In this document: positions 26,783 to 34,739 of the stretch, one piece after another
Numbering within the stretch: the first letter of the stretch is position 1
Layout of the letters: every line of letters starts with the position of its first letter
Source of the DNA: Massilia sp. CF038
GTDB lineage: Bacteria; Pseudomonadota; Gammaproteobacteria; Burkholderiales; Burkholderiaceae_D
Assembly (NCBI RefSeq): GCF_900129765.1
Contig: NZ_FQWU01000001.1
Span: forward strand, 2,046,001-2,110,000
Length of the DNA: 64,000 bases
Direction: 5' to 3'
The notes under the pieces: generated by a model
What the model was told of the DNA's origin: nothing
Database searches by the model: none
Seen by the model: the letters and a program-made list of their open reading frames with translations, nothing else
Made by a program: the position numbers and the translations under genes

Positions 26783-28018
26783 ATGACGGCCGAGGCGGTG
26801 CAGGCACAAGGCCTGGCGCGCATGCGCCGCCTGGCCACCGGACTGCTGCTGCTGATGGCAGCGCTGTTTGTGGTTGCCAAATTGCTGGAACCGGGCCGCC
26901 CGGCGCTGGGCTTCGTGGCCGCCTTTGCCGAGGCGGCCATGGTGGGCGCCATCGCCGACTGGTTTGCCGTAACGGCACTGTTTCGCCACCCCCTCGGCTT
27001 GCCCATTCCCCACACCGCCATCATCCCCGCCAACAAGGAGCGCATCGGCAATAACCTGGCCAGCTTTCTTGAGCAAAACTTCATGAGTTACGACGTCGTC
27101 CATGGCGAACTGTCACGCATTGACTTCACCGGCGCGGCGGCGCAATGGCTGGCGCATCCCGGCAATGCACGCGCGGTGGCCCAGGAAGTAAGCAGCGCCG
27201 TGCCCGTCCTGCTGCGTATGGCGAACGACAAGGATGCGGCCGACGTGCTGGGACAGGCGCTGGAAGGGGCGATGCGCAATGTCAAGCTGGCGCCCTTGCT
27301 GTCACGCTTGCTCAGCGTGCTGGCCGCAGGACGCCAGCATCATGTGCTGCTGGAAAATCTGCTACGCCTGGTGGCCGACGCGCTTGAGCGCCACCGGCCT
27401 TACATCCGGCAAAAAGTGCATGACCATAGTCCGCGCTGGTTGCCCAAGGCCATCGATGAAAAATTTTACGAGCGCCTCATGGCGGGCGTGCAATCCACGC
27501 TGGACGACATGCAGGGCGAGGACAGCGAGTGGCGGGCACGCTTCCAGAGCGCGACCGAAGAGCTGATTGCCAATCTCGCCACGTCCGACGAGTACGAACA
27601 GAAGTTACGGGGCCTGCTGGACAGCACCCTGGGCCACCCCATGTTTCGCAGCTACATGGGCCAGGTGTGGGACGACATTCGCCAGCGCTTGCTGGCCGAC
27701 ACCAGCAAGCCCGATTCGCGCATCGCGGCCCATCTGGAACAAGCCTTGCTGGCCCTGGGCAGTGCGCTGGCGCGCAACCCGGCCGTGCAGCACAAGCTCA
27801 ACGCATGGATCCGCACCTTCGCTGCCGATACCATTGTCGCCAAACGGGTACTGATCGTCGACCTGGTGCGGCGCGTGATCCATAGCTGGGATACCGACAC
27901 GCTCACACGCAAGCTCGAGCTGCACGTTGGCCGCGATCTGCAATATATCCGCATCAACGGCACCCTGGTGGGCGGCATGGTCGGCCTGCTGTTACATGCG
28001 GTCGGCTTGCTATTTTGA
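26783..28018 (+). CDS. DUF445-family inner-membrane protein
   Basis: This 411-residue protein has an N-terminal membrane helix (LATGLLLLMAALFVVAKLLE), a second conserved hydrophobic segment with IADWFAVTALFRHPLGLPIPHTAIIP, which is the signature of the family, a long amphipathic helical middle, and a C-terminal hydrophobic end GGMVGLLLHAVGLLF. No activity is known. The ATG at 26783 avoids overlap with the upstream gene and has AGGG upstream; an earlier in-frame ATG at 26723 would add 20 residues and overlap the previous gene by 32 bases. Confidence 0.88.
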   Translation: MTAEAVQAQGLARMRRLATGLLLLMAALFVVAKLLEPGRPALGFVAAFAEAAMVGAIADWFAVTALFRHPLGLPIPHTAIIPANKERIGNNLASFLEQNFMSYDVVHGELSRIDFTGAAAQWLAHPGNARAVAQEVSSAVPVLLRMANDKDAADVLGQALEGAMRNVKLAPLLSRLLSVLAAGRQHHVLLENLLRLVADALERHRPYIRQKVHDHSPRWLPKAIDEKFYERLMAGVQSTLDDMQGEDSEWRARFQSATEELIANLATSDEYEQKLRGLLDSTLGHPMFRSYMGQVWDDIRQRLLADTSKPDSRIAAHLEQALLALGSALARNPAVQHKLNAWIRTFAADTIVAKRVLIVDLVRRVIHSWDTDTLTRKLELHVGRDLQYIRINGTLVGGMVGLLLHAVGLLF

Positions 28019-28089
28019 GGCATTTTTGCAAATAAGTTGCCCATAAATTATTAAAATGTCGCAAAGGCATTGTTTAATTAGTATTCCCG

Positions 28090-28105
28090 TGGCAAGATGT
28101 TTGTT
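28090..28105 (+). promoter_or_regulatory. Weak sigma-54-like element upstream of the second PEP-CTERM gene
   Basis: The sequence TGGCAAG-ATGT-TTGTT has the -24 element nearly intact and the correct ten-base distance, but the near-invariant GC of the -12 element is GT. It lies 28 bases before the ATG at 28134. It may be a weak PrsR/RpoN target or chance. Confidence 0.25.
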
Positions 28106-28133
28106 CTTTTGGAAATCACGGGGAACCATAACA

Positions 28134-28769
28134 ATGAAAAAACTGACGATTCTTGCCTTTGCAGCAGCAGCCCTGTGCGGCAGCGCCCAAGCCAGTGTGA
28201 TCAAGATCGAAACTGCCAGCGCGACGTCACCGTTCCTGGGTAGCGCCGCCGCCTACCTGAGCGCAGTCGACAGCGCCTTGCTTGACGCCAGCTACGCGTC
28301 GCAACTGGTCGGCAGCTACGACAGCATCAGCCATCAAGCCCTGTTCGGTGGCAATTCGAATTTTGCGTTCAAGTCGACCATCCAATTCAGCCTGGCAGCG
28401 GCCACCAGCATGGCCGTGCGCGCCGGTGTTGATTTCGGCTTCGGTGGCGCCATGTTCATTGACGGTGTTGCAGTTGATTTCAAGTCAAACGACATGTGGT
28501 GGAGTGGTAACTACAGCAATCCATCCCAGTTCCTGGCAGGCGCCGGCGCCCTGGCCGCGGGCAACCACACTGTGACCATCGTCGGCTTCGAAGGTTGCTG
28601 CGACGGTGCCCAGCAGGTGCAATTCCAGCAGGCCGGTGGCAACTGGACCAGCTTTGCCGGTACCGATGGCTTGAACGGCGTGGTGCCGGAACCAGCATCG
28701 ATCGCGCTGCTGCTGACGGGTGTGGGCCTGATTGGCGCCAGCCGCCGGCGCAAGACGCCGCAAGCCTGA
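28134..28769 (+). CDS. PEP-CTERM sorting-domain protein, CCxG type
   Basis: This 211-residue exported protein has a signal peptide (MKKLTILAFAAAALCGSAQA). Its mature domain contains GFGGAMFIDGVAVDFKSNDMWW and the adjacent-Cys motif EGCCDGAQQVQFQ, and it ends in VVPEPASIALLLTGVGLIGASRRR. The PEP motif, helix and basic tail mark it as an exosortase substrate for surface anchoring or release. The CC motif with the surrounding GAQ is shared by a small PEP-CTERM subfamily of unknown function. The ATG at 28134 was chosen because it opens directly on the signal peptide. It is far from the main polysaccharide genes. Confidence 0.92.
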   Translation: MKKLTILAFAAAALCGSAQASVIKIETASATSPFLGSAAAYLSAVDSALLDASYASQLVGSYDSISHQALFGGNSNFAFKSTIQFSLAAATSMAVRAGVDFGFGGAMFIDGVAVDFKSNDMWWSGNYSNPSQFLAGAGALAAGNHTVTIVGFEGCCDGAQQVQFQQAGGNWTSFAGTDGLNGVVPEPASIALLLTGVGLIGASRRRKTPQA

Positions 28770-28789
28770 TCACCAGGCAAGCAGGCAGA

Positions 28790-28825
28790 AAAACAGCGCG
28801 GCGCCGCAAGGCGCCGCGCTGTTTT
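28790..28825. terminator. Strong bidirectional rho-independent terminator
   Basis: A perfect 16-base-pair stem with a GCAA tetraloop (28806-28809) is flanked by A-rich sequence on the left and TTTT on the right, so it can terminate transcription from both directions. It separates the convergent PEP-CTERM gene and the M23-like peptidase gene. Confidence 0.9.
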
Positions 28826-28836
28826 CATTTCATGGC

Positions 28837-30705
28837 TCAGGCCCAGGCCGCGCCAAAGCGGTGGCCGTCCGCCTCTTCGTAGCCAGTGATGAACTGGGTG
28901 CGGCGGTTTTCCGCCATCTGCTTGTTGAACTCAGCCTGGAACTGGGCCGCGTCCTGGCCGTGGCGTGCCAGTACCGCAGGCGCCTTTTCTTGCCAGATGG
29001 CGGTAAAGTGCGGCGTGCCAGCGTGGGTATAGGCGTTCAGATACATCAGTTTGCGGCCCGCATTGGTGTTGGCGGTGAACTGGCTCTGGTACTCGGCAGG
29101 CGTAAGGAAACTCTTGGCGAAGAAGCCGCCCACATCGCGCTTTTCATACAGGCCGGCATAGCACAGCTTATTGTTCGGCGACACCACACTGATGTTGATC
29201 GGGCGCCAGCCGTCCGCCGTCAGCGCATTGAAGCGGGCCTGATGCTGATCGCGGCTCAGGCCGTGGTAAGCGGTGCGCGCCGTGGCTGCGCTCTTGATGA
29301 AAATGCTGGCATAGCGCACTTCATTGCCACTCAAATAGGATTCAATCTGATGCAGGTGGAAGCCCTGGGCTGAGCGGGCGTCAAATTCCGCCTGGTACTG
29401 GGCGCCGCTCATGCCGTGGCGCGCTGCCCAGGCGTGGCCATCATTGGGGTGGAAGATGGCGTTGAAATACACCTTGCCATTCACCTCATACGCATCGACC
29501 CACACTGGCCGGTAGCCGGCGCCGGTGGCATGGTCGAACTCGGCCTGGTAGGACGCTTCGGGAATGCCGCTGCGGCTCACTTCTGCCCAGCCTGGTGGAT
29601 ACCAGGCGGGCGCGGTGGTCGCGGGCCACACGGCCATCGGGGTGCTGGAAAAGCCCAGGTCTTCGCCCTTGACCCATTTACCCTCGGGGCTGGGCGGCTT
29701 GAGTGCGCTGCGGTCAATCATGTAGAGATTGCGGAAGGGCAGGGGACGCAGCGGGCCGCCCCAAGGCTTGTTGGCCTCGATCGCATGGATGTGCAAGTGC
29801 GGGTTGGTCGAATTGCCCGAATTGCCGGCCAGGCCCAGGAATTGGCCCCGTTGAATGACGGCGCCGATCTTGGTCAATGCCGGATTGAGCGATCCCGGCT
29901 GCATGTGCGCGTAGACCACCGCTTCGTCACCATGCTGGAGCCAGAAATGGTTGCCTTCGACCGGATTGGGCGTGGGCACCTGGGTCCCCATCTTGGTGTT
30001 TTCCGGCATATCGTTCTTGAAGCCGATCACGGTGCCGTCGGCCATCGCATAAATCGGCTTGCCATAAATGCGGTAGTGGCTGTTCAAGCTGCCATCCTTG
30101 CCGGGCAGCTTGTCATTCCAGGCATTGGTCGCCTTGTCAAAGGCGATGACTCCCATGTCGTAAGCAAACAGCTGGCTGCCGTCGCCCGCGGCCGCGTGCG
30201 ATTCTGCGCGCCCGGACCAGTATTCGCCCATGCGGAAGTCCTGCGCCTTGGCAGGAAAATCGTAAGAGCCGCCAGCCACCGGGCTGGTGTGCGGTTTCAG
30301 GGGCATGCTCAGGCTGACGGCATCGGCGAAGGTGTCGGCACTGATGCTCATCTTGATCTGACCGGGGGCCGGCACTGGCACCGTAATATTGTTTTCAGGC
30401 TGGAAGAACCAGGACACGCTGGCGCCGGCGGCAATTTGCAGCGGCTTCATTTCCACCACATTGGTGATAGGATTCTTCACGCCCACCAGGAGCGGGATCG
30501 CCACGGCCGGCAGCACAGGTGCGCCGATAAACGAGACCACCAGGTTTTTCATGGTCACCGTTTTGGCTTCATTGTTCTTGATGGTGATCTTCAGGGCCAC
30601 CTGGCCGCTGGCTTCGCCGCCTGCCGTTTTGGGCGACAAGGGCAGATACACAATCGCGCCCGCTTCGGCGGGCTGGGCGCTCAAGACCAGTTTTGGTGCA
30701 GTCAT
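28837..30705 (-). CDS. M23-like metallopeptidase with five C-terminal tandem repeats (BTRD1-like)
   Basis: This 622-residue protein has three parts. Residues 1-150 are an unassigned beta-rich region. A lysostaphin/LasA-like M23 domain follows with VVYAHMQPGS and the metal motif NPHLHIHA; the upstream ligand pair may be H-x12-D in ESHAAAGDGSQLFAYD, the spacing of LasA. From about residue 375 come five repeats of roughly 50 residues with the pattern YQAEFD-x-GY/F...YA.IF, matching the bacterial tandem repeat domain 1 type. M23 enzymes cleave peptidoglycan cross-links or glycine-rich peptides. No signal peptide is visible, which is odd for such an enzyme. AGGAGA precedes the ATG. Activity is unproven. 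Confidence 0.82.
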   Translation of the reverse strand: MTAPKLVLSAQPAEAGAIVYLPLSPKTAGGEASGQVALKITIKNNEAKTVTMKNLVVSFIGAPVLPAVAIPLLVGVKNPITNVVEMKPLQIAAGASVSWFFQPENNITVPVPAPGQIKMSISADTFADAVSLSMPLKPHTSPVAGGSYDFPAKAQDFRMGEYWSGRAESHAAAGDGSQLFAYDMGVIAFDKATNAWNDKLPGKDGSLNSHYRIYGKPIYAMADGTVIGFKNDMPENTKMGTQVPTPNPVEGNHFWLQHGDEAVVYAHMQPGSLNPALTKIGAVIQRGQFLGLAGNSGNSTNPHLHIHAIEANKPWGGPLRPLPFRNLYMIDRSALKPPSPEGKWVKGEDLGFSSTPMAVWPATTAPAWYPPGWAEVSRSGIPEASYQAEFDHATGAGYRPVWVDAYEVNGKVYFNAIFHPNDGHAWAARHGMSGAQYQAEFDARSAQGFHLHQIESYLSGNEVRYASIFIKSAATARTAYHGLSRDQHQARFNALTADGWRPINISVVSPNNKLCYAGLYEKRDVGGFFAKSFLTPAEYQSQFTANTNAGRKLMYLNAYTHAGTPHFTAIWQEKAPAVLARHGQDAAQFQAEFNKQMAENRRTQFITGYEEADGHRFGAAWA

Positions 30706-31139
30706 AATATTATTCTCCTAGATTAATTTTTGTGGTGATTCAGTTAAATGGCGACCAATCTGAAAACCAGGTCAGACAGCTGTTTTGCCGGGAGATTGAT
30801 TTTCGATTCAGTGGCCGGATAATCCCCGCATTCACATAGCGCGTCAATACTTTTTGGTGTTAAATACACAATGAATTTTTCGTGTATATCCTTGATTTTA
30901 TTGGCTTCCCTATGGCGTGGGCCGCGCACGTGACCAAGCGCGTATATCCAGTCGGCGACATGATGACCGCATTCTTTCACTTTGGCGCAGCGAATATTTT
31001 CTTAATTGAATTAATGCAAGCCGACGATATTTAATTAATAACTTCGTGAATCGTTATTTTGCGTTTGACCCGGATTATTTTTCTTTGCCTCAGTCCATTT
31101 TCATGGACAAGGACGTGTCCGGATGGCAAAGTGTCGGCC
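30706..31139. other. AT-rich intergenic stretch without a convincing gene
   Basis: This 434-base gap between divergent genes is clearly richer in A and T than its surroundings. It presumably holds promoters for both the M23-like gene and the DUF748 gene. The only frame of any size is a 78-codon minus-strand one, listed separately at low confidence. Confidence 0.6.
30744..30980 (-). CDS. Doubtful small hypothetical protein
   Basis: A 78-residue frame opens with GTG at 30980 and has no clear ribosome-binding site. The product contains four Cys/His-rich positions (ECGHH, CECGD) and a mixed charged middle, with no recognised domain. It lies 38 bases upstream of the M23-like gene in the same direction. 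The base composition differs from that of surrounding genes. It could be a horizontally acquired small gene or a chance frame. Confidence 0.25.
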   Translation of the reverse strand: MKECGHHVADWIYALGHVRGPRHREANKIKDIHEKFIVYLTPKSIDALCECGDYPATESKINLPAKQLSDLVFRLVAI

Positions 31140-34100
31140 ATGAACACTCGTCTTTATGTCCTCCGCGCCGCCGGGACTGCAACTGCACTGCTTGCGCTGT
31201 ACACCGCCTTCGGCTTTCTGGCTGTTCCGGCCATTATCAAGAGCCAGGCCCAAAGTCTGGCCGCAGAAAAACTCCATCGCCAGCTGACCATCGAGGCCGT
31301 CGACTTCAACCCGTACACGCTGGCACTGTCGGTGCGCGGTATCAAGATGATGGAAGCGAAGGGCGGCAAGGTGTTCGTCAGCACCGAGCGCATCGGGCTG
31401 GACCTGGCCGCCGCCTCGCTGTGGCGCATGGCGCCTGTGATTGAGCAATTGCGCGTGGAAAAGCCTTACCTGCATCTGGTGCGCACGCAAGATGGCCACT
31501 ACAGCATTGACGACATCCTTGCCTTGCTCGCCAGCACGCCGCCGTCACCGGAACCGGCGCGCTTTTCCTTGAACAATATTGCGATCGAGGCTGGCCGGAT
31601 CGTGTTCGACGACCAGCCCGCTGGCAGCACCCACAAGGTGGAGCAGCTGCGTCTGGGCATTCCATCGCTCTCGTCCATGCCGGCCCAGGTCCAGATATTT
31701 GTCGAGCCGCTGCTGTCGGCCAAAATCAACGGCGCGCCGCTGCTGCTCAAGGGCAAGGCACGCCCGTTTGCCGACCCCAAGGACATGGCGCTCGAGCTGC
31801 AACTGGACGATGTGGACCTGCCGCGCTATCTGGCGTATTTGCCGTACCAGCCGCAATTCAAGGTCACTGGCGCGCGCCTGGACGCGCGCCTGACAGCCAG
31901 CTTCCGCCAGCCGCACGACAAGGGCGCCTCGCTGGTAATTGGCGGTCAGCTCCAGCTCAAGGACGTTGCCGTGCGCGACGGCGCAGACAAACCCATGCTC
32001 AAGTTCGCGTCACTCGACGTCGGCCTGGGCAGCCTGGATATTTTTGCAGGCAAGTTCGACCTGGCCCGCATTGCGCTTGATGGCCTCGATACCGCCATCG
32101 TGCGCGCCGCAGACGGCAGTCTGAATCTGGCGCAGCTGGGCGGCCCGGCGCTGCCGCCTGCACCGGATACCCCGGCCAAACCGGGGCCGGGCGTCCGCGT
32201 GACGCTCAAGGAATTGCGTTTGCGCGATGCGCTGCTGCACTACGCCGAACCCGGCTTGCAGACCGAGCTAGAAAAATGCAATCTGACCGTGCAGGGCATT
32301 GCTGCCGATACGGGCAAGAGGACTGTGGCCATCGCTGCCATTGCATCTGACGGCGCGCAATTGCTGGTACGGCGCGACACGGCACCCGCGCACAAGGCAG
32401 CGCCGGCGGCAACCGCGCCGGCCGAGCCCGCGTATGCCTACGCCGTCGACAAGATCGGCCTGCAACATTGGTCCCTCAAGGTCGATGACCGCACCCACGC
32501 CGAACCCATCGAGATGGCATTTGCGCCCCTCACGCTGGACCTGAAGGCATTCTCGTCAGCAGCCGGTGCGCCCATGCAGCTGGCCTTGCAAAGCGGCGCA
32601 GGAAAAATGGGCAAGATTGACGCGAACGGCACGCTGGCACTGGCGCCGCTGCAGCTTGACCTGGCCCTGGCGCTGGACAAGGTCAGCCTGCTGCCGCTGC
32701 AGCCTTACGCCAGCGAATCGGTCAATCTGCGCCTGACCCAGGCCCTGTTCACCAGCAAGGGCAGGGTGGCGCTGAAAGCCGATGCCAAAGGCGACCTGAG
32801 CGGCGGCTACATAGGTGACGCCAGCATCGAGCGCCTGGCCACGGTGGACAAGGCCAGCGCCAGCGACTTCGTCAGCTGGAAGTCCCTGGCGCTGGGGGGG
32901 ATGGATGTGCAGATCGCGCCATTTAGCATGACGGTGGACAAGGTCGCGCTGTCGGATTTTTTTGCCCGCGTGATTATCGACCCGACTGGCCGCATCAATC
33001 TGCAAGACGTGCGCCGCACCGAAGCCAGCGGCGAGCGCAGCCTGACCGATGCCGGTGAGCGCGCTGCCGCCCCGGCGCCGGTTGCGCAGGCCGTGCCGGC
33101 GCCAGCGCCCGCTACTCCGTTGCCGCCGATCCGCATCAATTCCCTGGCCCTGTCAGGCGGGCGCGTGCGCTTTACCGACAATTTTATTCGCCCCAACTAT
33201 TCGGCCAGCCTGCAGCAGCTGGGCGGCAGCGTCAACGGCTTGTCGTCCGATCCGGCCGCCAACGCCGAGCTGAGCCTGCGCGGGGTCGTGAATGGCGCGC
33301 CGCTCTCGATTGCCGGGCGCATCAATCCGCTCAAGCGCGACTTGTTCCTTGACGTCAAGGCCGAGGTGCGCGGCATCGAACTGGCGACCTTGTCGGCTTA
33401 CTCCGACAAGTATGTCGGCTACGGTATCGACAAGGGCAAGCTCTCGTTCGAGGTGGCCTACAAGCTCGACAATCGTCAATTGCAATCGGAAAACCGCCTC
33501 ATTCTCGATCAGCTCGCGTTTGGCAGCGAAAGCACCAACCCCGAGGTCAAGAAGCTGCCAGTGCGCCTGGCGGTGGCCTTGCTCAGTGACCGCAACGGCA
33601 TCATCGATATCAGCGTCCCGGTCGGCGGCACCCTCGATGATCCGCAATTTTCGATCGGCGGGATCATCCTTAAAATCATCGGCAACGCCATCATGAAGAC
33701 GGTGACATCGCCGTTCTCGCTGCTCGCTTCCGCCTTTGGCAGTGCCGAGGAACTGTCGGCGCTGCCTTTCGATGCAGGGCGCGCCACCATCAGCAGCAGT
33801 GGGGAAAACACCATGGGCACCCTGGCCAAGGCCTTGCAGGAACGGCCCGCACTGAAGCTTGACATTGCCGGTCACGCCGATCCGGCCGTCGACCTGGATG
33901 CCTTGAAACAGGTGAGCCTGGAGCGCAAACTGCGCACGATCAAGACGCGCGACCTGCAGGAAGCCGGTACGGAACTGCCGTCCGGCGGGGTGGTGGTCAG
34001 TGCCGAAGAATACCCGGCGCTGCTGGCGCGCGCCTTCAAGGCCGAGACCTTCAAAAAGCCGCGCAATGTGATTGGCTTGCCGAAGACGCTCACCAATGCC

Positions 34101-34313
34101 GACATGGAGCAAATGATCCTGGCCAATGTGGAAGTCGACGACGACGATCTGCAAAGTCTGGCGCGGCGCCGTAGCCAGGCCGCCAAGGATTGGCTGATCA
34201 AAAACGGGCAGGTGAAGGAGGAGCGGGTGTACATCGTGGCGGCGCACAGCGCGGATGCGGCCGACAAGAACGGGAAGAAGTCCGGACCGCGGGTCGAGTT
34301 CGCCCTGCGATGA
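31140..34313 (+). CDS. Large DUF748 (AsmA-like) envelope protein
   Basis: This 1057-residue protein has one N-terminal membrane anchor (LRAAGTATALLALYTAFGFLA), a typical IEAVDFNPYTLALSVRGI segment just after it, and long beta-rich repeats characteristic of the AsmA/YdbH/DUF748 superfamily, whose members bridge the periplasm and are thought to move lipids between membranes. The C-terminal part contains FDVKAEV-type repeats, then an OmpA-like stretch (DIAGHADPAVDLDALKQ). The start MNTRLYVLRAAG at 31140 directly precedes the anchor, while an upstream extension is non-homologous. The gene stands alone. Confidence 0.88.
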   Translation: MNTRLYVLRAAGTATALLALYTAFGFLAVPAIIKSQAQSLAAEKLHRQLTIEAVDFNPYTLALSVRGIKMMEAKGGKVFVSTERIGLDLAAASLWRMAPVIEQLRVEKPYLHLVRTQDGHYSIDDILALLASTPPSPEPARFSLNNIAIEAGRIVFDDQPAGSTHKVEQLRLGIPSLSSMPAQVQIFVEPLLSAKINGAPLLLKGKARPFADPKDMALELQLDDVDLPRYLAYLPYQPQFKVTGARLDARLTASFRQPHDKGASLVIGGQLQLKDVAVRDGADKPMLKFASLDVGLGSLDIFAGKFDLARIALDGLDTAIVRAADGSLNLAQLGGPALPPAPDTPAKPGPGVRVTLKELRLRDALLHYAEPGLQTELEKCNLTVQGIAADTGKRTVAIAAIASDGAQLLVRRDTAPAHKAAPAATAPAEPAYAYAVDKIGLQHWSLKVDDRTHAEPIEMAFAPLTLDLKAFSSAAGAPMQLALQSGAGKMGKIDANGTLALAPLQLDLALALDKVSLLPLQPYASESVNLRLTQALFTSKGRVALKADAKGDLSGGYIGDASIERLATVDKASASDFVSWKSLALGGMDVQIAPFSMTVDKVALSDFFARVIIDPTGRINLQDVRRTEASGERSLTDAGERAAAPAPVAQAVPAPAPATPLPPIRINSLALSGGRVRFTDNFIRPNYSASLQQLGGSVNGLSSDPAANAELSLRGVVNGAPLSIAGRINPLKRDLFLDVKAEVRGIELATLSAYSDKYVGYGIDKGKLSFEVAYKLDNRQLQSENRLILDQLAFGSESTNPEVKKLPVRLAVALLSDRNGIIDISVPVGGTLDDPQFSIGGIILKIIGNAIMKTVTSPFSLLASAFGSAEELSALPFDAGRATISSSGENTMGTLAKALQERPALKLDIAGHADPAVDLDALKQVSLERKLRTIKTRDLQEAGTELPSGGVVVSAEEYPALLARAFKAETFKKPRNVIGLPKTLTNADMEQMILANVEVDDDDLQSLARRRSQAAKDWLIKNGQVKEERVYIVAAHSADAADKNGKKSGPRVEFALR

Positions 34314-34353
34314 TGTACAGAGTGCACAGGCCTTGCTTGTATGCACAATTTTC

Positions 34354-34382
34354 TTGCCATTTGTTAATGTTGCCCTTATGAT
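34354..34382 (+). promoter_or_regulatory. Sigma-70 promoter of the small exported protein/phospholipase pair
   Basis: TTGCCA and TATGAT are separated by exactly 17 bases, and transcription would start about 45 bases before the ATG at 34434. It is the best promoter match in the 120-base gap. Confidence 0.6.
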
Positions 34383-34433
34383 CTTTCCCTTTTGACAAAA
34401 GAGAACGCTGGCCGTTCCATCTAGGGAAAAACC

Positions 34434-34739
34434 ATGAAAAAATTATTCTGTGCGCTGATGCTGGTTTGCGGTGCCGCCAATGCCTCGAGTGGCTTCACGG
34501 CCGTGCCATCGAGCTGGAAATTGGAGAGCTACAGCGAGCGCGGCGTGGCACTTTGGTTCACGCCATCGACCTGCAACATGGGTTCAGTCGGCTTGCCAGC
34601 GACCGCCACCGTCACCGATCATAATCGCCTGTACGCCACCGTCATGGCAGCCAAAATTTCTGGCTCCAAAATGTTCATCTATTACGACGTGGTGGGTGTG
34701 AATTGCGTCATCGTCAGCTACGGCATGGCTGAACAATGA
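34434..34739 (+). CDS. Small exported protein of unknown function
   Basis: This 101-residue protein starts with a clear signal peptide (MKKLFCALMLVCGAANA). The mature ~84 residues have two cysteines (TCNMGS and NCVIVS) that could form one disulfide, and alternating hydrophobic strands suggesting a small beta-fold. I do not recognise a family. Its stop overlaps the start of the phospholipase-like gene by four bases (ATGA), so the two are translated together. It might be a periplasmic partner or inhibitor of that protein; this is inference from coupling only. Confidence 0.75.
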   Translation: MKKLFCALMLVCGAANASSGFTAVPSSWKLESYSERGVALWFTPSTCNMGSVGLPATATVTDHNRLYATVMAAKISGSKMFIYYDVVGVNCVIVSYGMAEQ

